A stretch of DNA of 64,000 bases from Shimia sediminis (GTDB lineage Bacteria; Pseudomonadota; Alphaproteobacteria; Rhodobacterales; Rhodobacteraceae): NCBI RefSeq assembly GCF_003990645.1, contig NZ_RYZK01000009.1, positions 1 through 64,000 on the forward strand, read 5' to 3'. The notes under the pieces are model-generated. The model worked only from the letters and a program-made list of their open reading frames with translations. It did no database searches and was not told the origin of the DNA. This document shows positions 11,229 through 19,769 of the stretch, piece by piece (position 1 is the stretch's first letter; each line of letters begins with the position of its first letter). Position numbers and translations under genes: made by a program.

Positions 11229-12035
11229 TTAGTTAAGTGCAAAAACACAACCATCCGAGATCAGCTCGGGAGGTGTACGACAGAGTGCGCGCGCCACAGA
11301 ATATGCAGACAGCACCTTGGGCACGTAATCTCGCGTCTCACGAAACTCAGGTACGCCACCAGCTTTGCGCACCGCATTCTCGCCCGCATTGTAGCTGGCC
11401 AGAACAAGGATGGGGTCCTGCGCAAAGCTCTGCATCAACAGGTTCAAGAACTCGACACCGCCCAGAATGTTTTGTGCGCTGTCGAATGGATCCTCGACGC
11501 CAAAGCGTTCCGCAGTCACCGGCATCAGCTGCATTAGCCCCTGCGCACCGGCCGGGCTCGTGACATCCGCCTGCCCACCCGATTCGACGGCGATCATCGC
11601 CAGCACCAGGGCGGGTGAGACGTCTTTGCCCACGGTTGCCATCAGGATCTCGGCATTGTGCGTGTTGGCAATGCGCATGAGGTCGTCAAGTCTGGGTTGT
11701 TTCACACCCTTCCCTTCTGGTGGTGTAGAAAGGTGCAGCAATGCCTGCTGCAGACGCCCGGGACCAGTTTCTGCCATTTCCGGCGATATCCTGTCCCAGA
11801 ACCAATCATAGGTTCCAACATCCGCACCCGGTTGGGTTGCACTCGGCCTTGCACTGGGTTCAACGGGCGTGTCCTGGCGGGTGATCTGGACGTCGATCTT
11901 GGGGCGCTGACCTTTTGGAGGTGCCTTGACGCGCTTGGCGCTGAACTCGGGGAAAGGCGCTGGAGAGTCGGCTGCAGTTATCGACGCACCGAGCAAACTC
12001 AGCCCGAAAATCGCCATTCCCAACAGGTTTCTCAT
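11229..12035 (-). CDS. Lytic transglycosylase (SLT domain)
   Basis: This 268-residue protein has a signal peptide, a low-complexity Pro-rich stretch, and a C-terminal SLT goose-lysozyme-like domain. The catalytic Glu lies in LAMIAVESGGQ; other family motifs are SPAGAQGLMQLMP and LASYNAGENAV. Such enzymes cleave peptidoglycan glycan strands in the periplasm. The ATG at 12035 has GAGG six bases upstream, better than the ATG at 12047. It is divergent from the tad pilus locus; transglycosylases often help envelope machines cross the wall, but that link is only inference. Confidence 0.88.
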   Translation of the reverse strand: MRNLLGMAIFGLSLLGASITAADSPAPFPEFSAKRVKAPPKGQRPKIDVQITRQDTPVEPSARPSATQPGADVGTYDWFWDRISPEMAETGPGRLQQALLHLSTPPEGKGVKQPRLDDLMRIANTHNAEILMATVGKDVSPALVLAMIAVESGGQADVTSPAGAQGLMQLMPVTAERFGVEDPFDSAQNILGGVEFLNLLMQSFAQDPILVLASYNAGENAVRKAGGVPEFRETRDYVPKVLSAYSVARALCRTPPELISDGCVFALN

Positions 12036-12373
12036 ACTGCGCCTCATTTGTTTTGCGCAAATCCTCTCAGAAAACCGATGTTTTAACCAGCTTTGGTTAA
12101 CAAATCCGGCCCTTTCTGTGGCAAAGACCTAGTAGGCGGCTCTTGGTTAACCAAACTGGAAGGTTTTTAGTCAATATTTTCAGCGCCTTAAAAAGAACCC
12201 CTTAGCAATCTTTAATCGCTGCAAAATGGGACCAATCGCGCCCCAATCCTGCCCGAATCCCCGGCGATATTACCTCCATACCAAGTCGGACACGGGCATT
12301 GAGAGAGACAGCCCACTATATGCCCGGCCGGGTTGAGACTGAAATCAAACTGATCCTTTGGAGGGACAAAACC
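12036..12373. other. Intergenic region between the transglycosylase and flp1
   Basis: This 338-bp divergent region carries the promoters of the lytic transglycosylase and of the tad locus. It contains TTAACC-type motifs (12083-12154) and the first half of the duplicated pilin leader (from 12238). The stretch 12060-12230 is AT-rich compared with its surroundings. No gene is seen. Confidence 0.6.
12083..12154. promoter_or_regulatory. Candidate CtrA-type TTAACC sites upstream of tad
   Basis: TTAACCA (12083-12089) and its inverted copy TGGTTAA (12094-12100) flank a 4-bp spacer. A perfect 12-bp palindrome TTGGTTAACCAA occurs at 12143-12154. CtrA in alphaproteobacteria binds TTAACC half-sites and controls pilin genes in Caulobacter. 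The spacing is not the classic TTAA-N7-TTAA, so the assignment is tentative. Confidence 0.4.
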
Positions 12374-12571
12374 ATGATCAAGTTCATCAAAAACTTCCGC
12401 AAAGACGAAGCTGGCGCCGTAACCGTTGACTGGGTCGTTCTGACCGCAGCCGTTGTTGGTCTGGCCGTTGCTGCTTACACAGCAATCGAAACCAACACCA
12501 ACGCACTGGCTTCGGGTATCGCAACCCAGATCTCGGGTGAAACCACATCGCTGGCCACCAAGTAATAGCGC
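12238..12571 (+). repeat. 334-bp tandem duplication, copy 1 (leader plus flp pilin)
   Basis: This block recurs at 12704-13037 with an offset of 466 bp. Reading both copies base by base, they differ only by a TC/CT swap near 12275/12741. Each copy holds 136 bp of leader, the whole pilin gene and its stop. A terminator and about 100 bp of unrelated DNA separate them. Confidence 0.95.
12374..12565 (+). CDS. flp1: Flp-type IVb pilin, copy 1
   Basis: This 63-residue prepilin is the major subunit of the Tad pilus. A short basic leader (MIKFIKNFRKDEAG) is followed by a hydrophobic helix. The likely prepilin peptidase site is after Gly14, giving a mature N-terminus AVTVDWVVLTA. Position +5 is Asp and +6 is Trp, where classical Flp pilins have Glu-Tyr. 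The start has GGAGG upstream (CTTTGGAGGGACAAAACC). The protein is identical to flp2. An in-frame extension to 12299 is open but has no ribosome site. Confidence 0.92.
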   Translation: MIKFIKNFRKDEAGAVTVDWVVLTAAVVGLAVAAYTAIETNTNALASGIATQISGETTSLATK

Positions 12572-12587
12572 AAGCTTTTACCTAAAG

Positions 12588-12619
12588 AGACCGCGTCGCT
12601 TGTCGGCGCGGTCTTTTTC
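12588..12619 (+). terminator. Intrinsic terminator after flp1
   Basis: AGACCGCG and CGCGGTCT form an 8-bp stem, followed directly by TTTTTCTTT. It separates the two pilin copies, so each may be its own transcript with high mRNA dose. Confidence 0.88.
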
Positions 12620-12703
12620 TTTGTGCTGATCACATCCAGGCGCGGTCAGCTGAAAGAATTCTCCCCGCAAAAGCCTGCAAAATTCACTCAAATTGATCGA
12701 ATT

Positions 12704-13037
12704 GCGCCCCAATCCTGCCCGAATCCCCGGCGATATTACCCTCATACCAAGTCGGACACGGGCATTGAGAGAGACAGCCCACTATATGCCCGGCCGGGTT
12801 GAGACTGAAATCAAACTGATCCTTTGGAGGGACAAAACCATGATCAAGTTCATCAAAAACTTCCGCAAAGACGAAGCTGGCGCCGTAACCGTTGACTGGG
12901 TCGTTCTGACCGCAGCCGTTGTTGGTCTGGCCGTTGCTGCTTACACAGCAATCGAAACCAACACCAACGCACTGGCTTCGGGTATCGCAACCCAGATCTC
13001 GGGTGAAACCACATCGCTGGCCACCAAGTAATAGCGC
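12704..13037 (+). repeat. 334-bp tandem duplication, copy 2 (leader plus flp pilin)
   Basis: This is the second copy of the block at 12238-12571, with a two-base difference only, in the leader. Identity covers the 5' leader and the pilin gene, and stops right after the stop codons, so the copied unit looks like a complete expression unit without its terminator. Confidence 0.95.
12840..13031 (+). CDS. flp2: Flp-type IVb pilin, copy 2
   Basis: This 63-residue prepilin is identical in DNA and protein to flp1. Leader, Gly14 processing site and hydrophobic helix are as in flp1. Complete synonymous-site identity means the duplication is recent or is kept uniform by gene conversion. A GC-rich hairpin (13055-13083) follows it. 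Confidence 0.92.
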   Translation: MIKFIKNFRKDEAGAVTVDWVVLTAAVVGLAVAAYTAIETNTNALASGIATQISGETTSLATK

Positions 13038-13054
13038 TCGCGCTTAAGACATTG

Positions 13055-13083
13055 AGGGTCGCGCCGGCACGCGGCGTGACCCT
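13055..13083 (+). terminator. Hairpin after flp2 (weak terminator)
   Basis: AGGGTCGCGCCG and CGGCGTGACCCT pair over 12 positions with one G-U wobble and a 5-nt loop. There is no T-run after it, so it may attenuate rather than end transcription into the downstream tad genes. Confidence 0.55.
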
Positions 13084-13170
13084 TGCTCAGTCAGATTTCC
13101 TTAATGGTTGATGCGTAACTTGGTTCACGGGGGCCCCGGCAATAAAGCCATGAAATGGGGTAGAGGTGTC

Positions 13171-13365
13171 ATGATGCAAGAAAACAAGATCAATACCTTC
13201 CTGGATAGGTTTCGCAACAATGATCGCGGCGCCGTCACTGTAGATTGGGTTGTCATCACGGCGGGTGTGCTTGCCCTGCTGCTCTCGATTATGGCCTTGG
13301 TCGGTTCCGAAGCCGAAACACTTGCAACCGAGACCGGTACATTCATCCGGGAACGCGGCGAATAA
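13171..13365 (+). CDS. Third Flp-like pilin or minor pilin
   Basis: This 64-residue protein has a basic leader (MMQENKINTFLDRFRNNDRG), a processing site after Gly20 and the same mature start AVTVDWVV, followed by a different hydrophobic helix and a charged tail. It shares the motif but is otherwise divergent from flp1/2, so it is probably a minor or alternative pilin. An AGAGG ribosome site precedes the ATG-ATG pair at 13171/13174; either could start. A longer frame from 13108 is open but lacks a ribosome site. A terminator follows. Confidence 0.82.
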   Translation: MMQENKINTFLDRFRNNDRGAVTVDWVVITAGVLALLLSIMALVGSEAETLATETGTFIRERGE

Positions 13366-13387
13366 CCATCGTAACATCTGATCGAAC

Positions 13388-13417
13388 ACCCGCCTCCGAG
13401 CGGGTTTTCCTTTTTTT
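13388..13417 (+). terminator. Intrinsic terminator after the third pilin gene
   Basis: ACCCGC-ctccga-GCGGGT is a 6-bp stem followed by TTTTCCTTTTTTT. It insulates the pilin genes from cpaB. Confidence 0.85.
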
Positions 13418-13553
13418 GGAACCCAGTTGAAACGCCCCTAAAGCTTCGCCGGGGTTCCCTGATTTTGCCACAATCCCATGGCAATCTGACGTTAGAAAAA
13501 AAGCGCCGACGACCGCCAATGGGGCTGTCGTGGACTATCGAGAGGTAACCGCC

Positions 13554-14420
13554 ATGCGTGTAATTTTTGCTTTGGTGCTCCTGGTCGGGCTGGGCTTGGC
13601 AGGCGTGGCCGTCTACATGGCACAGAACTATATTCAAGGGTATCAGAACGCGCTGGCCCAAGAACGTGCAAGCCGTGCTCCGGAGATTGAAACTGTTGAG
13701 GTGTTCATTACCACCCGCGCTCTTGCTTATGGGGAAGAACTCTCCAAAGAAGACGTGGTTTTGGTGAAGTACCCTGCAGAAGCTCTTCCCGAAGGCGTGT
13801 TTCAAAAAACCGAAGACCTTTTCCCTGAACACGAAGATCGCCCGCGCCACGTATTGCGCGCCATGGAGGCCAAAGAGGCCTTGATGGTGGTTAAGGTCAC
13901 GAAACCCGGTGAAGAGGCTGGGCTGACCACTCGTTTGAAACGTGGCATGCGTGCCTATGCCATCAAGGTCGATGTTGCCTCGGGCGTGTCGGGCTTCCTG
14001 CGCCCAGGGGATCGCGTCGACATCTACTGGACAGGCCGCGTCAAAGGCCAGGGTGCCGAGCTTGGCAATGACGATGTCACCAAGCTGATCGAGGCGGGTG
14101 TGGACCTGATCGCCATCGACCAGACCGCCAATCAGGACGTGGAAGAAGGACAGGTGGCGCGAACCGTGACCGTCGCAGCAACACCTCAACAAGTCGCTGC
14201 ATTGGCCCAGGCTCAATCGACCGGCACCCTGTCGCTCTCGCTTGTCGGGGCCACGGATGACACTGTGGCCAGCGCTATCGAGGTGGATCAGCGCAGTCTG
14301 CTGGGCATTGAACGCGAAGATGTGGCTGTGGAAATTGAGGAAGAGCAAGAAGAAGTTTGCACCATTCGCACCCGCAAAGGCGCCGATGTGGTCCTCATTC
14401 CAATCCCCTGTACAAACTGA
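13554..14420 (+). CDS. cpaB: Tad pilus assembly protein CpaB/RcpC
   Basis: This 288-residue protein has an N-terminal hydrophobic segment (MRVIFALVLLVGLGLAGVAV), a SAF domain (VEVFITTRALAYGEELSKEDV) and an RcpC/CpaB C-terminal region. It supports the secretin in the periplasm. The ATG at 13554 is preceded by GAGAGG; the open frame eight codons upstream lacks a ribosome site. It heads the assembly part of the tad locus. Confidence 0.9.
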   Translation: MRVIFALVLLVGLGLAGVAVYMAQNYIQGYQNALAQERASRAPEIETVEVFITTRALAYGEELSKEDVVLVKYPAEALPEGVFQKTEDLFPEHEDRPRHVLRAMEAKEALMVVKVTKPGEEAGLTTRLKRGMRAYAIKVDVASGVSGFLRPGDRVDIYWTGRVKGQGAELGNDDVTKLIEAGVDLIAIDQTANQDVEEGQVARTVTVAATPQQVAALAQAQSTGTLSLSLVGATDDTVASAIEVDQRSLLGIEREDVAVEIEEEQEEVCTIRTRKGADVVLIPIPCTN

Positions 14421-14440
14421 CACCGTTTTTTTGGATTTGC

Positions 14441-14467
14441 AGGGCGCCGCAACTGCCGGCGCCCTTT
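14441..14467 (+). terminator. Hairpin between cpaB and cpaC
   Basis: AGGGCGCCG and CGGCGCCCT form a perfect 9-bp stem with a 7-nt loop, followed by only TTT counting the stem end. It is a strong stem with a poor T-run, so termination is probably partial. Confidence 0.6.
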
Positions 14468-14613
14468 GCCGCATGTAGGGCTGTTGCCCGGACCCCACAT
14501 CAGAGTCACCCCAGAAGTCATTGATTCTTGCAATGAAAGCCGTTTTCGCGCACAGTGCAAAAAAGAATGGGCGAAAGATCCATATCTGAGGCGTGATCAA
14601 AAAGGCAGGTCAC

Positions 14614-16020
14614 ATGACATATCGTAAGTTTCTAGGCGCGGCCCTTCTGGGTCTGTCCCTTGGTGTATTTCCGGCAATTTCGTCTGTTTCGCAGGCGGAA
14701 ACCCTTCGCGTCGTGCGCAGCGGGGCGTCCTCTGTTCTCGGGGTTCCAATGAACCGCGCGGTGGTGGTCGAAAGCGACGTGCCCTTTGCGGAATTGTCTA
14801 TCGCCAACCCCACCATTGCTGACATCTCATCGCTTTCTGATCGCACCATTTACGTTCTAGGCAAGGCTCCGGGCGCGACAACGCTGACGCTACTAGATGC
14901 GGCTGGCCGCCTGATCACCAATGTCGAAGTGCGCGTGGCACCCGACATCAGCGAGTTCAAAGAACGCTTGCGCCAAATCCTGCCGAACGAAAAGATCGAA
15001 GTGCGCACTGCCAACGACGGCATTGTACTGTCCGGCACTGTTTCGGGTGCGCAACAATTGCAGCGCGCCCTGGATCTCGCCGAGCGCTACGCGCCGGAAC
15101 GTGTTTCAAACCTGATGACTGTCGGCGGAATCCAACAGGTCATGCTGAAAGTGCGCTTTGCCGAAATGCAGCGCTCGGTCTCCAAAGCATTGAGTTCCTC
15201 GTTTGCAGCGACGGCCAGCAACGGTTTCGGTGAGACGAACACGCTAATCGGTTCACTTGCAACGATCGCCAATGGGGACACTGTTCCCTATCGCGAAGGA
15301 ACATTGGGAGCCCTAGGGTTCACTTTTGACATCGGGTCTCTCGAAGTCAGCATGCTCTTGGAAGCCCTTGAACAAAAGGGCGTTGTCCGCACGCTTGCGG
15401 AACCCAACCTGACTGCGTTGTCCGGCCAAGAGGCCAAGTTCCTTGCCGGTGGCGAATACCCGATCCCGGTCAGCCAGGACAACGGCGCGGTCACCATCGA
15501 ATTCAAACCATTCGGTGTGCAGTTGAACTTTATTCCCAGGGTCGTGGCTGATGACATCATCAATCTAGAGATTGAAGCCGCAGTCTCGGCCATCGACAAT
15601 ACAAACGCCTATGAAGATGGCACATTCACGATTGCCGCCTTCACAAAGCGCGAAACGCAGACCACCGTCGAGCTGCGTGATGGGGAAAGCTTCGCAGTCG
15701 CGGGTCTTCTGCAAGACGACTTTCAGGACCAGGTTGGCCAAATTCCGTGGCTGGGCGACGTTCCGGTGCTAGGCGCCTTGTTCCGCAGCTCGGAATACCA
15801 GCGTGACCAATCCGAACTGGTCATTATCGTAACCGCCCACCTTGTGACACCAACACGTGGCGAGGCATTGGCCCTGCCCACAGACCGGGTAAAGCCACCT
15901 AGTGAAAAAGACCTGTTCCTTTACGGCCAGATCGCCAAAGACAAACGCACCCCCACCGGTGCTGTCGGCGAAGTGGCCAAGCAGGACTTTGGTGGCTCTT
16001 ACGGCTACGTGATGGACTAA
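14614..16020 (+). CDS. cpaC: Tad pilus secretin CpaC/RcpA
   Basis: This 468-residue protein has a signal peptide (about residues 1-28), an N-terminal BON/pilus-associated domain (VLGVPMNRAVVVESDVPFAE) and a type II/III secretin domain (about 165-420; VAGLLQDDFQDQVGQIPWLGDVPVLGALF is the secretin signature region). It forms the outer-membrane channel of the pilus. The ATG at 14614 has an AGGCAGG-type ribosome site; an ATG 7 codons upstream is open. Confidence 0.92.
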   Translation: MTYRKFLGAALLGLSLGVFPAISSVSQAETLRVVRSGASSVLGVPMNRAVVVESDVPFAELSIANPTIADISSLSDRTIYVLGKAPGATTLTLLDAAGRLITNVEVRVAPDISEFKERLRQILPNEKIEVRTANDGIVLSGTVSGAQQLQRALDLAERYAPERVSNLMTVGGIQQVMLKVRFAEMQRSVSKALSSSFAATASNGFGETNTLIGSLATIANGDTVPYREGTLGALGFTFDIGSLEVSMLLEALEQKGVVRTLAEPNLTALSGQEAKFLAGGEYPIPVSQDNGAVTIEFKPFGVQLNFIPRVVADDIINLEIEAAVSAIDNTNAYEDGTFTIAAFTKRETQTTVELRDGESFAVAGLLQDDFQDQVGQIPWLGDVPVLGALFRSSEYQRDQSELVIIVTAHLVTPTRGEALALPTDRVKPPSEKDLFLYGQIAKDKRTPTGAVGEVAKQDFGGSYGYVMD

Positions 16021-16035
16021 GCGATGCGAGGAACC

Positions 16036-16674
16036 ATGAAAAAGATTATCGCAACCGCCTCGCTGATCGCCCTATCAGGGTGCAATTGGGACAACTATCC
16101 AGAAGCTGGCGGCACGCTTGACCGTGGCAACTTTGGGTATGCAACAATCAACAACCAGCAAATTCAATCGGGCGAGAAAGACTATGTTGTCGGCCTCGCC
16201 AATCGATTTGCAACTGAAGTAAACTCAACGATCAATTTCGCTTTTGACAGCGCGCAACTGGACGATCAGGCCCGCGCGATTTTGCGTCAGCAAGCCGACT
16301 GGATTCGCCAGTTTCCGGAAGTGCGTTTCAAGGTTTATGGCCACACAGACTCTGTTGGCTCGGCCAACTACAACCACAGCCTCGGCAAACGCCGAGCAAA
16401 TGCGGTTGTGCGCTATTTGACGTCGCAAGGCATAAGCCGCAACCGGCTTGAGGCCGTCGTTTCTCTGGGTAAAACCCAGCCTTTGGTTGTCACGCAAGGT
16501 CGCGAACGCAAGAACCGCCGTACTGTGACAGAGGTAACAGGCTTTGTGCAACGTCACCCGACCATTCTGGACGGGAAGTATGCGCAAGTCATCTACCGCG
16601 ACTATATTGCCAGCGCACAGGCCCCAACCGTCCTTTCGGGCCTGAGCGGGCAAGAATTTGGTTCGGCACAATAA
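16036..16674 (+). CDS. OmpA-family lipoprotein in the tad locus
   Basis: This 212-residue lipoprotein has the lipobox LSGC with Cys16 and a C-terminal OmpA peptidoglycan-binding domain (INFAFDSAQLDDQARAIL; VYGHTDSVGSANYNHSLGKRRANAV). It occupies the position where other tad loci carry cpaD (an outer-membrane lipoprotein). It probably anchors the secretin to the cell wall. The ATG at 16036 has GAGG upstream. It is 15 bp after cpaC and followed by a terminator. Confidence 0.85.
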   Translation: MKKIIATASLIALSGCNWDNYPEAGGTLDRGNFGYATINNQQIQSGEKDYVVGLANRFATEVNSTINFAFDSAQLDDQARAILRQQADWIRQFPEVRFKVYGHTDSVGSANYNHSLGKRRANAVVRYLTSQGISRNRLEAVVSLGKTQPLVVTQGRERKNRRTVTEVTGFVQRHPTILDGKYAQVIYRDYIASAQAPTVLSGLSGQEFGSAQ

Positions 16675-17018
16675 GGAATTCGCAGAGTAACAAACTGCTA
16701 ATCTCAAACAGCCGGGCCTATCCAGGGCACGGCTGTTTTTGTTTGCATTCAGGTCGCTTGCAAGTAGACCCACAACCCTAAGATGCAACGCGCCAAATTC
16801 ACGCGCCTCCTCTGCCATGATCGTCGCAGAATTCCGCACAATTTCGGCTTTTTGGCCCAAATGTTGCCCTAGTTCCCGGCGAAATTCAGTCCAAAGGCAC
16901 AAGTGCGTCTGATTTGAGTCGGGCGCGGGTTCTTTGGATACCGATAAGGTTCGCGAGTATGTGCGACCCGCGTTGGGACAGGATCCAAGGAACCATACAA
17001 TAAGGACCTGAGGCTGAA
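16675..17018 (+). other. Intergenic region upstream of cpaE
   Basis: This holds a terminator (16706-16740) and the probable promoter of the cpaE-to-ATPase operon. A stretch near 16855-16890 (TTGCCCTAGTTCCCGGCGAA) resembles the start of the pilin leader (CTGCCCGAATCCCCGGCGAT, 12250-12269 region). No gene is seen. Confidence 0.5.
16706..16740 (+). terminator. Intrinsic terminator after the OmpA-like lipoprotein gene
   Basis: AAACAGCCG and CGGCTGTTT form a 9-bp stem followed by a T-rich run. It divides the tad locus into at least two transcription units. Confidence 0.88.
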
Positions 17019-18296
17019 ATGACGAGTGACGCACCCTTTGAAGATGACCAAAGCCCGATCCTGGCATGCACTGTATGCCGGGACGTTCAGAACTTTGAAC
17101 TTCTGATCGTCGACATGGAAGAAGCCCTGGGTGAACAATGGGGGGACCTCGGTTTCTCCGATGCGTTGATGTTTTTCGAACAGCCCGATGCCAAGAGCCT
17201 AGAATTTGTTGCTCTTGCCATTGACGATTATGATGAAGACAACCTTGCGCAATTGATGGAAGTGATTGAGGCTGCCAAGTCGCGCGGCATCCGCACCATC
17301 CTCATTGCCGAAGATGTCACGCCCGCATCACTTCACAAACTCCTGCGCCATGGCGCGGATGAATTCATTCCTTACCCACTTCCCAAAGGCGAGTTGCACG
17401 GTGTTATCGAACGCCTGCGCCGCCCTCCCGTGGTCGAAGCCCCTGCCCCTGCACCAGCGTCCGTCGCTGAAGAACAACCCGCGTCTCAGTCCGTTTCCCT
17501 GAAGAGCGGTGGCAGCTCTCGCGAAGGCGTCGTTCTGGCCGTGCATGGACTGGCTGGAGGCACTGGCGCAACCACTCTGGCCGTAAACCTCGGTTGGGAA
17601 CTGGCCAACGTGCGCAAAGACAACCCACCAACTGTATGCCTGTTGGATTTGGATCTGCAGTTTGGCTCTGTCTCGACCTTTCTGGATTTGCAGCGCCGCG
17701 AGGCCGTATTTGAGCTTTTGTCAGACACGGAAGGTATGGACAGCGAAAGCTTTGGGCAGGCGCTGATGCAATTTGAAGACAAGATGTGTGTTTTGACTGC
17801 GCCGCCCGACATGATCCCCCTGGACCTGATCCAGCCAGAAGACATCGAACGCATTTTGGAAACCGCGCGTCGCCACTATGACTATGTGATCGTCGATATG
17901 CCCAAGACATTGGTGCAGTGGTCCGAAACAGTGCTGAACGCAGCGCACGTCTATTTCGCGACGCTGGAAATCGACATGCGCTCGGCCCAGAACGCGATGC
18001 GCCTCAAACGCGCGCTTCAGGCCGAAGATTTGCCGTTTGAAAAAATCCGCTATGTGCTGAATCGCGCACCAAAATTCACTGATCTTGCCGGCAAAAGCCG
18101 GGTCAAGCGCTTGGGAGAAAGCCTGGGCATCTCCATCGACGTGCTACTGCCGGACGGTGGCCGCCAGGTCATGCAAGGGTCTGACCATGGTCAACCACTG
18201 GCCAGCTCGGCACCCAAGAATCCGCTGCGTAAAGAAATCGTGAAACTGGCCGAGAGCCTGAATGATCTGGATCAATCCGATCCACAAGCCGCGTAA
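17019..18296 (+). CDS. cpaE: Tad pilus localisation ATPase CpaE/TadZ
   Basis: This 425-residue protein has an N-terminal receiver-like domain (about 1-130), a Pro/Ala-rich linker (about 137-155) and a MinD/ParA-type ATPase domain with a deviant Walker A GLAGGTGATT at residues 177-186. CpaE/TadZ places the pilus machine at the pole. A CLLDLDLQFGS stretch and a VIVDMPKTL stretch are the Walker A' and B regions. The ATG follows GACCTGAGG. Confidence 0.92.
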   Translation: MTSDAPFEDDQSPILACTVCRDVQNFELLIVDMEEALGEQWGDLGFSDALMFFEQPDAKSLEFVALAIDDYDEDNLAQLMEVIEAAKSRGIRTILIAEDVTPASLHKLLRHGADEFIPYPLPKGELHGVIERLRRPPVVEAPAPAPASVAEEQPASQSVSLKSGGSSREGVVLAVHGLAGGTGATTLAVNLGWELANVRKDNPPTVCLLDLDLQFGSVSTFLDLQRREAVFELLSDTEGMDSESFGQALMQFEDKMCVLTAPPDMIPLDLIQPEDIERILETARRHYDYVIVDMPKTLVQWSETVLNAAHVYFATLEIDMRSAQNAMRLKRALQAEDLPFEKIRYVLNRAPKFTDLAGKSRVKRLGESLGISIDVLLPDGGRQVMQGSDHGQPLASSAPKNPLRKEIVKLAESLNDLDQSDPQAA

Positions 18297-18312
18297 AAAC
18301 AAGGGGTAGAAG

Positions 18313-19764
18313 ATGTTTTCACGCTACAAAAAACCAACGGACGCAAAACCGGTTGCAGCTCAGAACGCCGCAGCGGAGCTCGCCCCAGAAAAAACACCTG
18401 CGGCCAAGGCCCCTGCCCCGCAGCCAAAAGTTGCACGTCGCCCAATGCAAAATGCGTCGGCCAAAGCGAATCCGGTGGACAAGGAACGCAAACGCAAAGA
18501 ACGCCTTGGCGAGATCAAACTGGAACTACACCGCGAGTTGCTGGACAACCTGAACCTCGCAGCACTGGAATCGGCTTCTGAGAACGATCTGCGTAACGAA
18601 ATCAGCGCCATTGCCGCCGAGGTTTTGCAGGACCGGGCCATCGTTCTGAACCGGGAAGAACGCTCGACTCTGAACCAGGAACTTTATGATGAGGTTACCG
18701 GGCTTGGCCCGCTGGAACCCTTGCTCAAGGATGAAACCGTCAGTGATATCCTGATTAACGGTCCGCAGCAGATCTTTATCGAACGCAACGGTAAGCTGAC
18801 TCTCTCGGACATCACGTTCAAGGATGAAAAGCACCTGATGCGGATCATCGACAAGATTGTCTCGGCCGTAGGACGTCGCGTTGATGAATCTAACCCCTAC
18901 GTCGACGCCCGTCTTCAGGATGGTTCGCGTTTCAACGCCATGGTGCCACCGATCGCGGTAGACGGTTCTCTGGTGTCGATCCGGAAATTCAAAAAGGACA
19001 AACTCGGCATCGACGAGTTGGTCAACTTCGGGGCTTTCTCGGAACAGATGGCTGCCTATCTGCAAGCTGCCGTCGCGACACGTCTGAACGTGATCGTGTC
19101 AGGTGGTACAGGGTCCGGTAAAACCACAACCCTTAACGCGCTCTCGTCCTTTATCGACAATGCGGAACGTATCCTGACAATCGAGGACACCGCCGAACTC
19201 CAGCTGCAACAGACACACGTCGGCCGCATGGAATCGCGCCCTCCTAACGTCGAAGGCAAAGGCGAGGTTTCCCCCCGCGACTGTCTGAAAAACGCCCTGC
19301 GGATGCGCCCCGACCGCATCATCGTGGGCGAAACACGCGGTGAAGAGGTGATCGACATGCTGCAGGCGATGAACACCGGCCACGACGGCTCGATGACCAC
19401 GATCCACGCCAACAACGCGCGCGATGGCATTGCACGTCTGGAAAACATGATCGCAATGGCCGGAATCGAAATGCCGCTTAAGGCCGTGCGTTCCCAGATC
19501 TCCTCGGCTGTGAACCTGATTGTGCAGGCTTCACGCCTTCAGGACGGCTCGCGCCGGATGACTTCGATCACCGAGATCACAGGCATGGAGGGCGACGTGA
19601 TCTCGATGCAGGAAATCTTCCGCTTTCAGCGCACCGGGCTCACGCCCGACAATAAAATCATCGGCCACTTCACGGCCTCAGGTGTACGCAGCCATTTTTC
19701 CGAGCGTTTTCGCCTCTGGGGATATGACTTGCCAGCCGAAATCTATGAACCAACCGCGGGGTAA
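18313..19764 (+). CDS. cpaF: Tad pilus assembly ATPase CpaF/TadA
   Basis: This 483-residue secretion ATPase powers pilus assembly. The N-terminal 60 residues are Ala/Lys/Pro-rich. The Walker A motif GGTGSGKT lies at residues 264-271, the Asp box is DTAELQL and the Walker B is [13 protein letters not shown]. It lies 16 bp after cpaE and 5 bp before tadB. Confidence 0.95.
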   Translation: MFSRYKKPTDAKPVAAQNAAAELAPEKTPAAKAPAPQPKVARRPMQNASAKANPVDKERKRKERLGEIKLELHRELLDNLNLAALESASENDLRNEISAIAAEVLQDRAIVLNREERSTLNQELYDEVTGLGPLEPLLKDETVSDILINGPQQIFIERNGKLTLSDITFKDEKHLMRIIDKIVSAVGRRVDESNPYVDARLQDGSRFNAMVPPIAVDGSLVSIRKFKKDKLGIDELVNFGAFSEQMAAYLQAAVATRLNVIVSGGTGSGKTTTLNALSSFIDNAERILTIEDTAELQLQQTHVGRMESRPPNVEGKGEVSPRDCLKNALRMRPDRIIVGETRGEEVIDMLQAMNTGHDGSMTTIHANNARDGIARLENMIAMAGIEMPLKAVRSQISSAVNLIVQASRLQDGSRRMTSITEITGMEGDVISMQEIFRFQRTGLTPDNKIIGHFTASGVRSHFSERFRLWGYDLPAEIYEPTAG

Positions 19765-19769
19765 CGACA

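Noticed and set aside
12299-12373. N-terminal extension of the flp pilins
   Set aside because: The open frame continues upstream in both copies only because the leader is duplicated. There is no ribosome site, while GGAGG precedes the internal ATG, and a long extension would break the prepilin leader.
13125-14600. 491-codon minus-strand frame across flp3, cpaB and their gap
   Set aside because: It runs antisense through real genes and a terminator, with no motifs.
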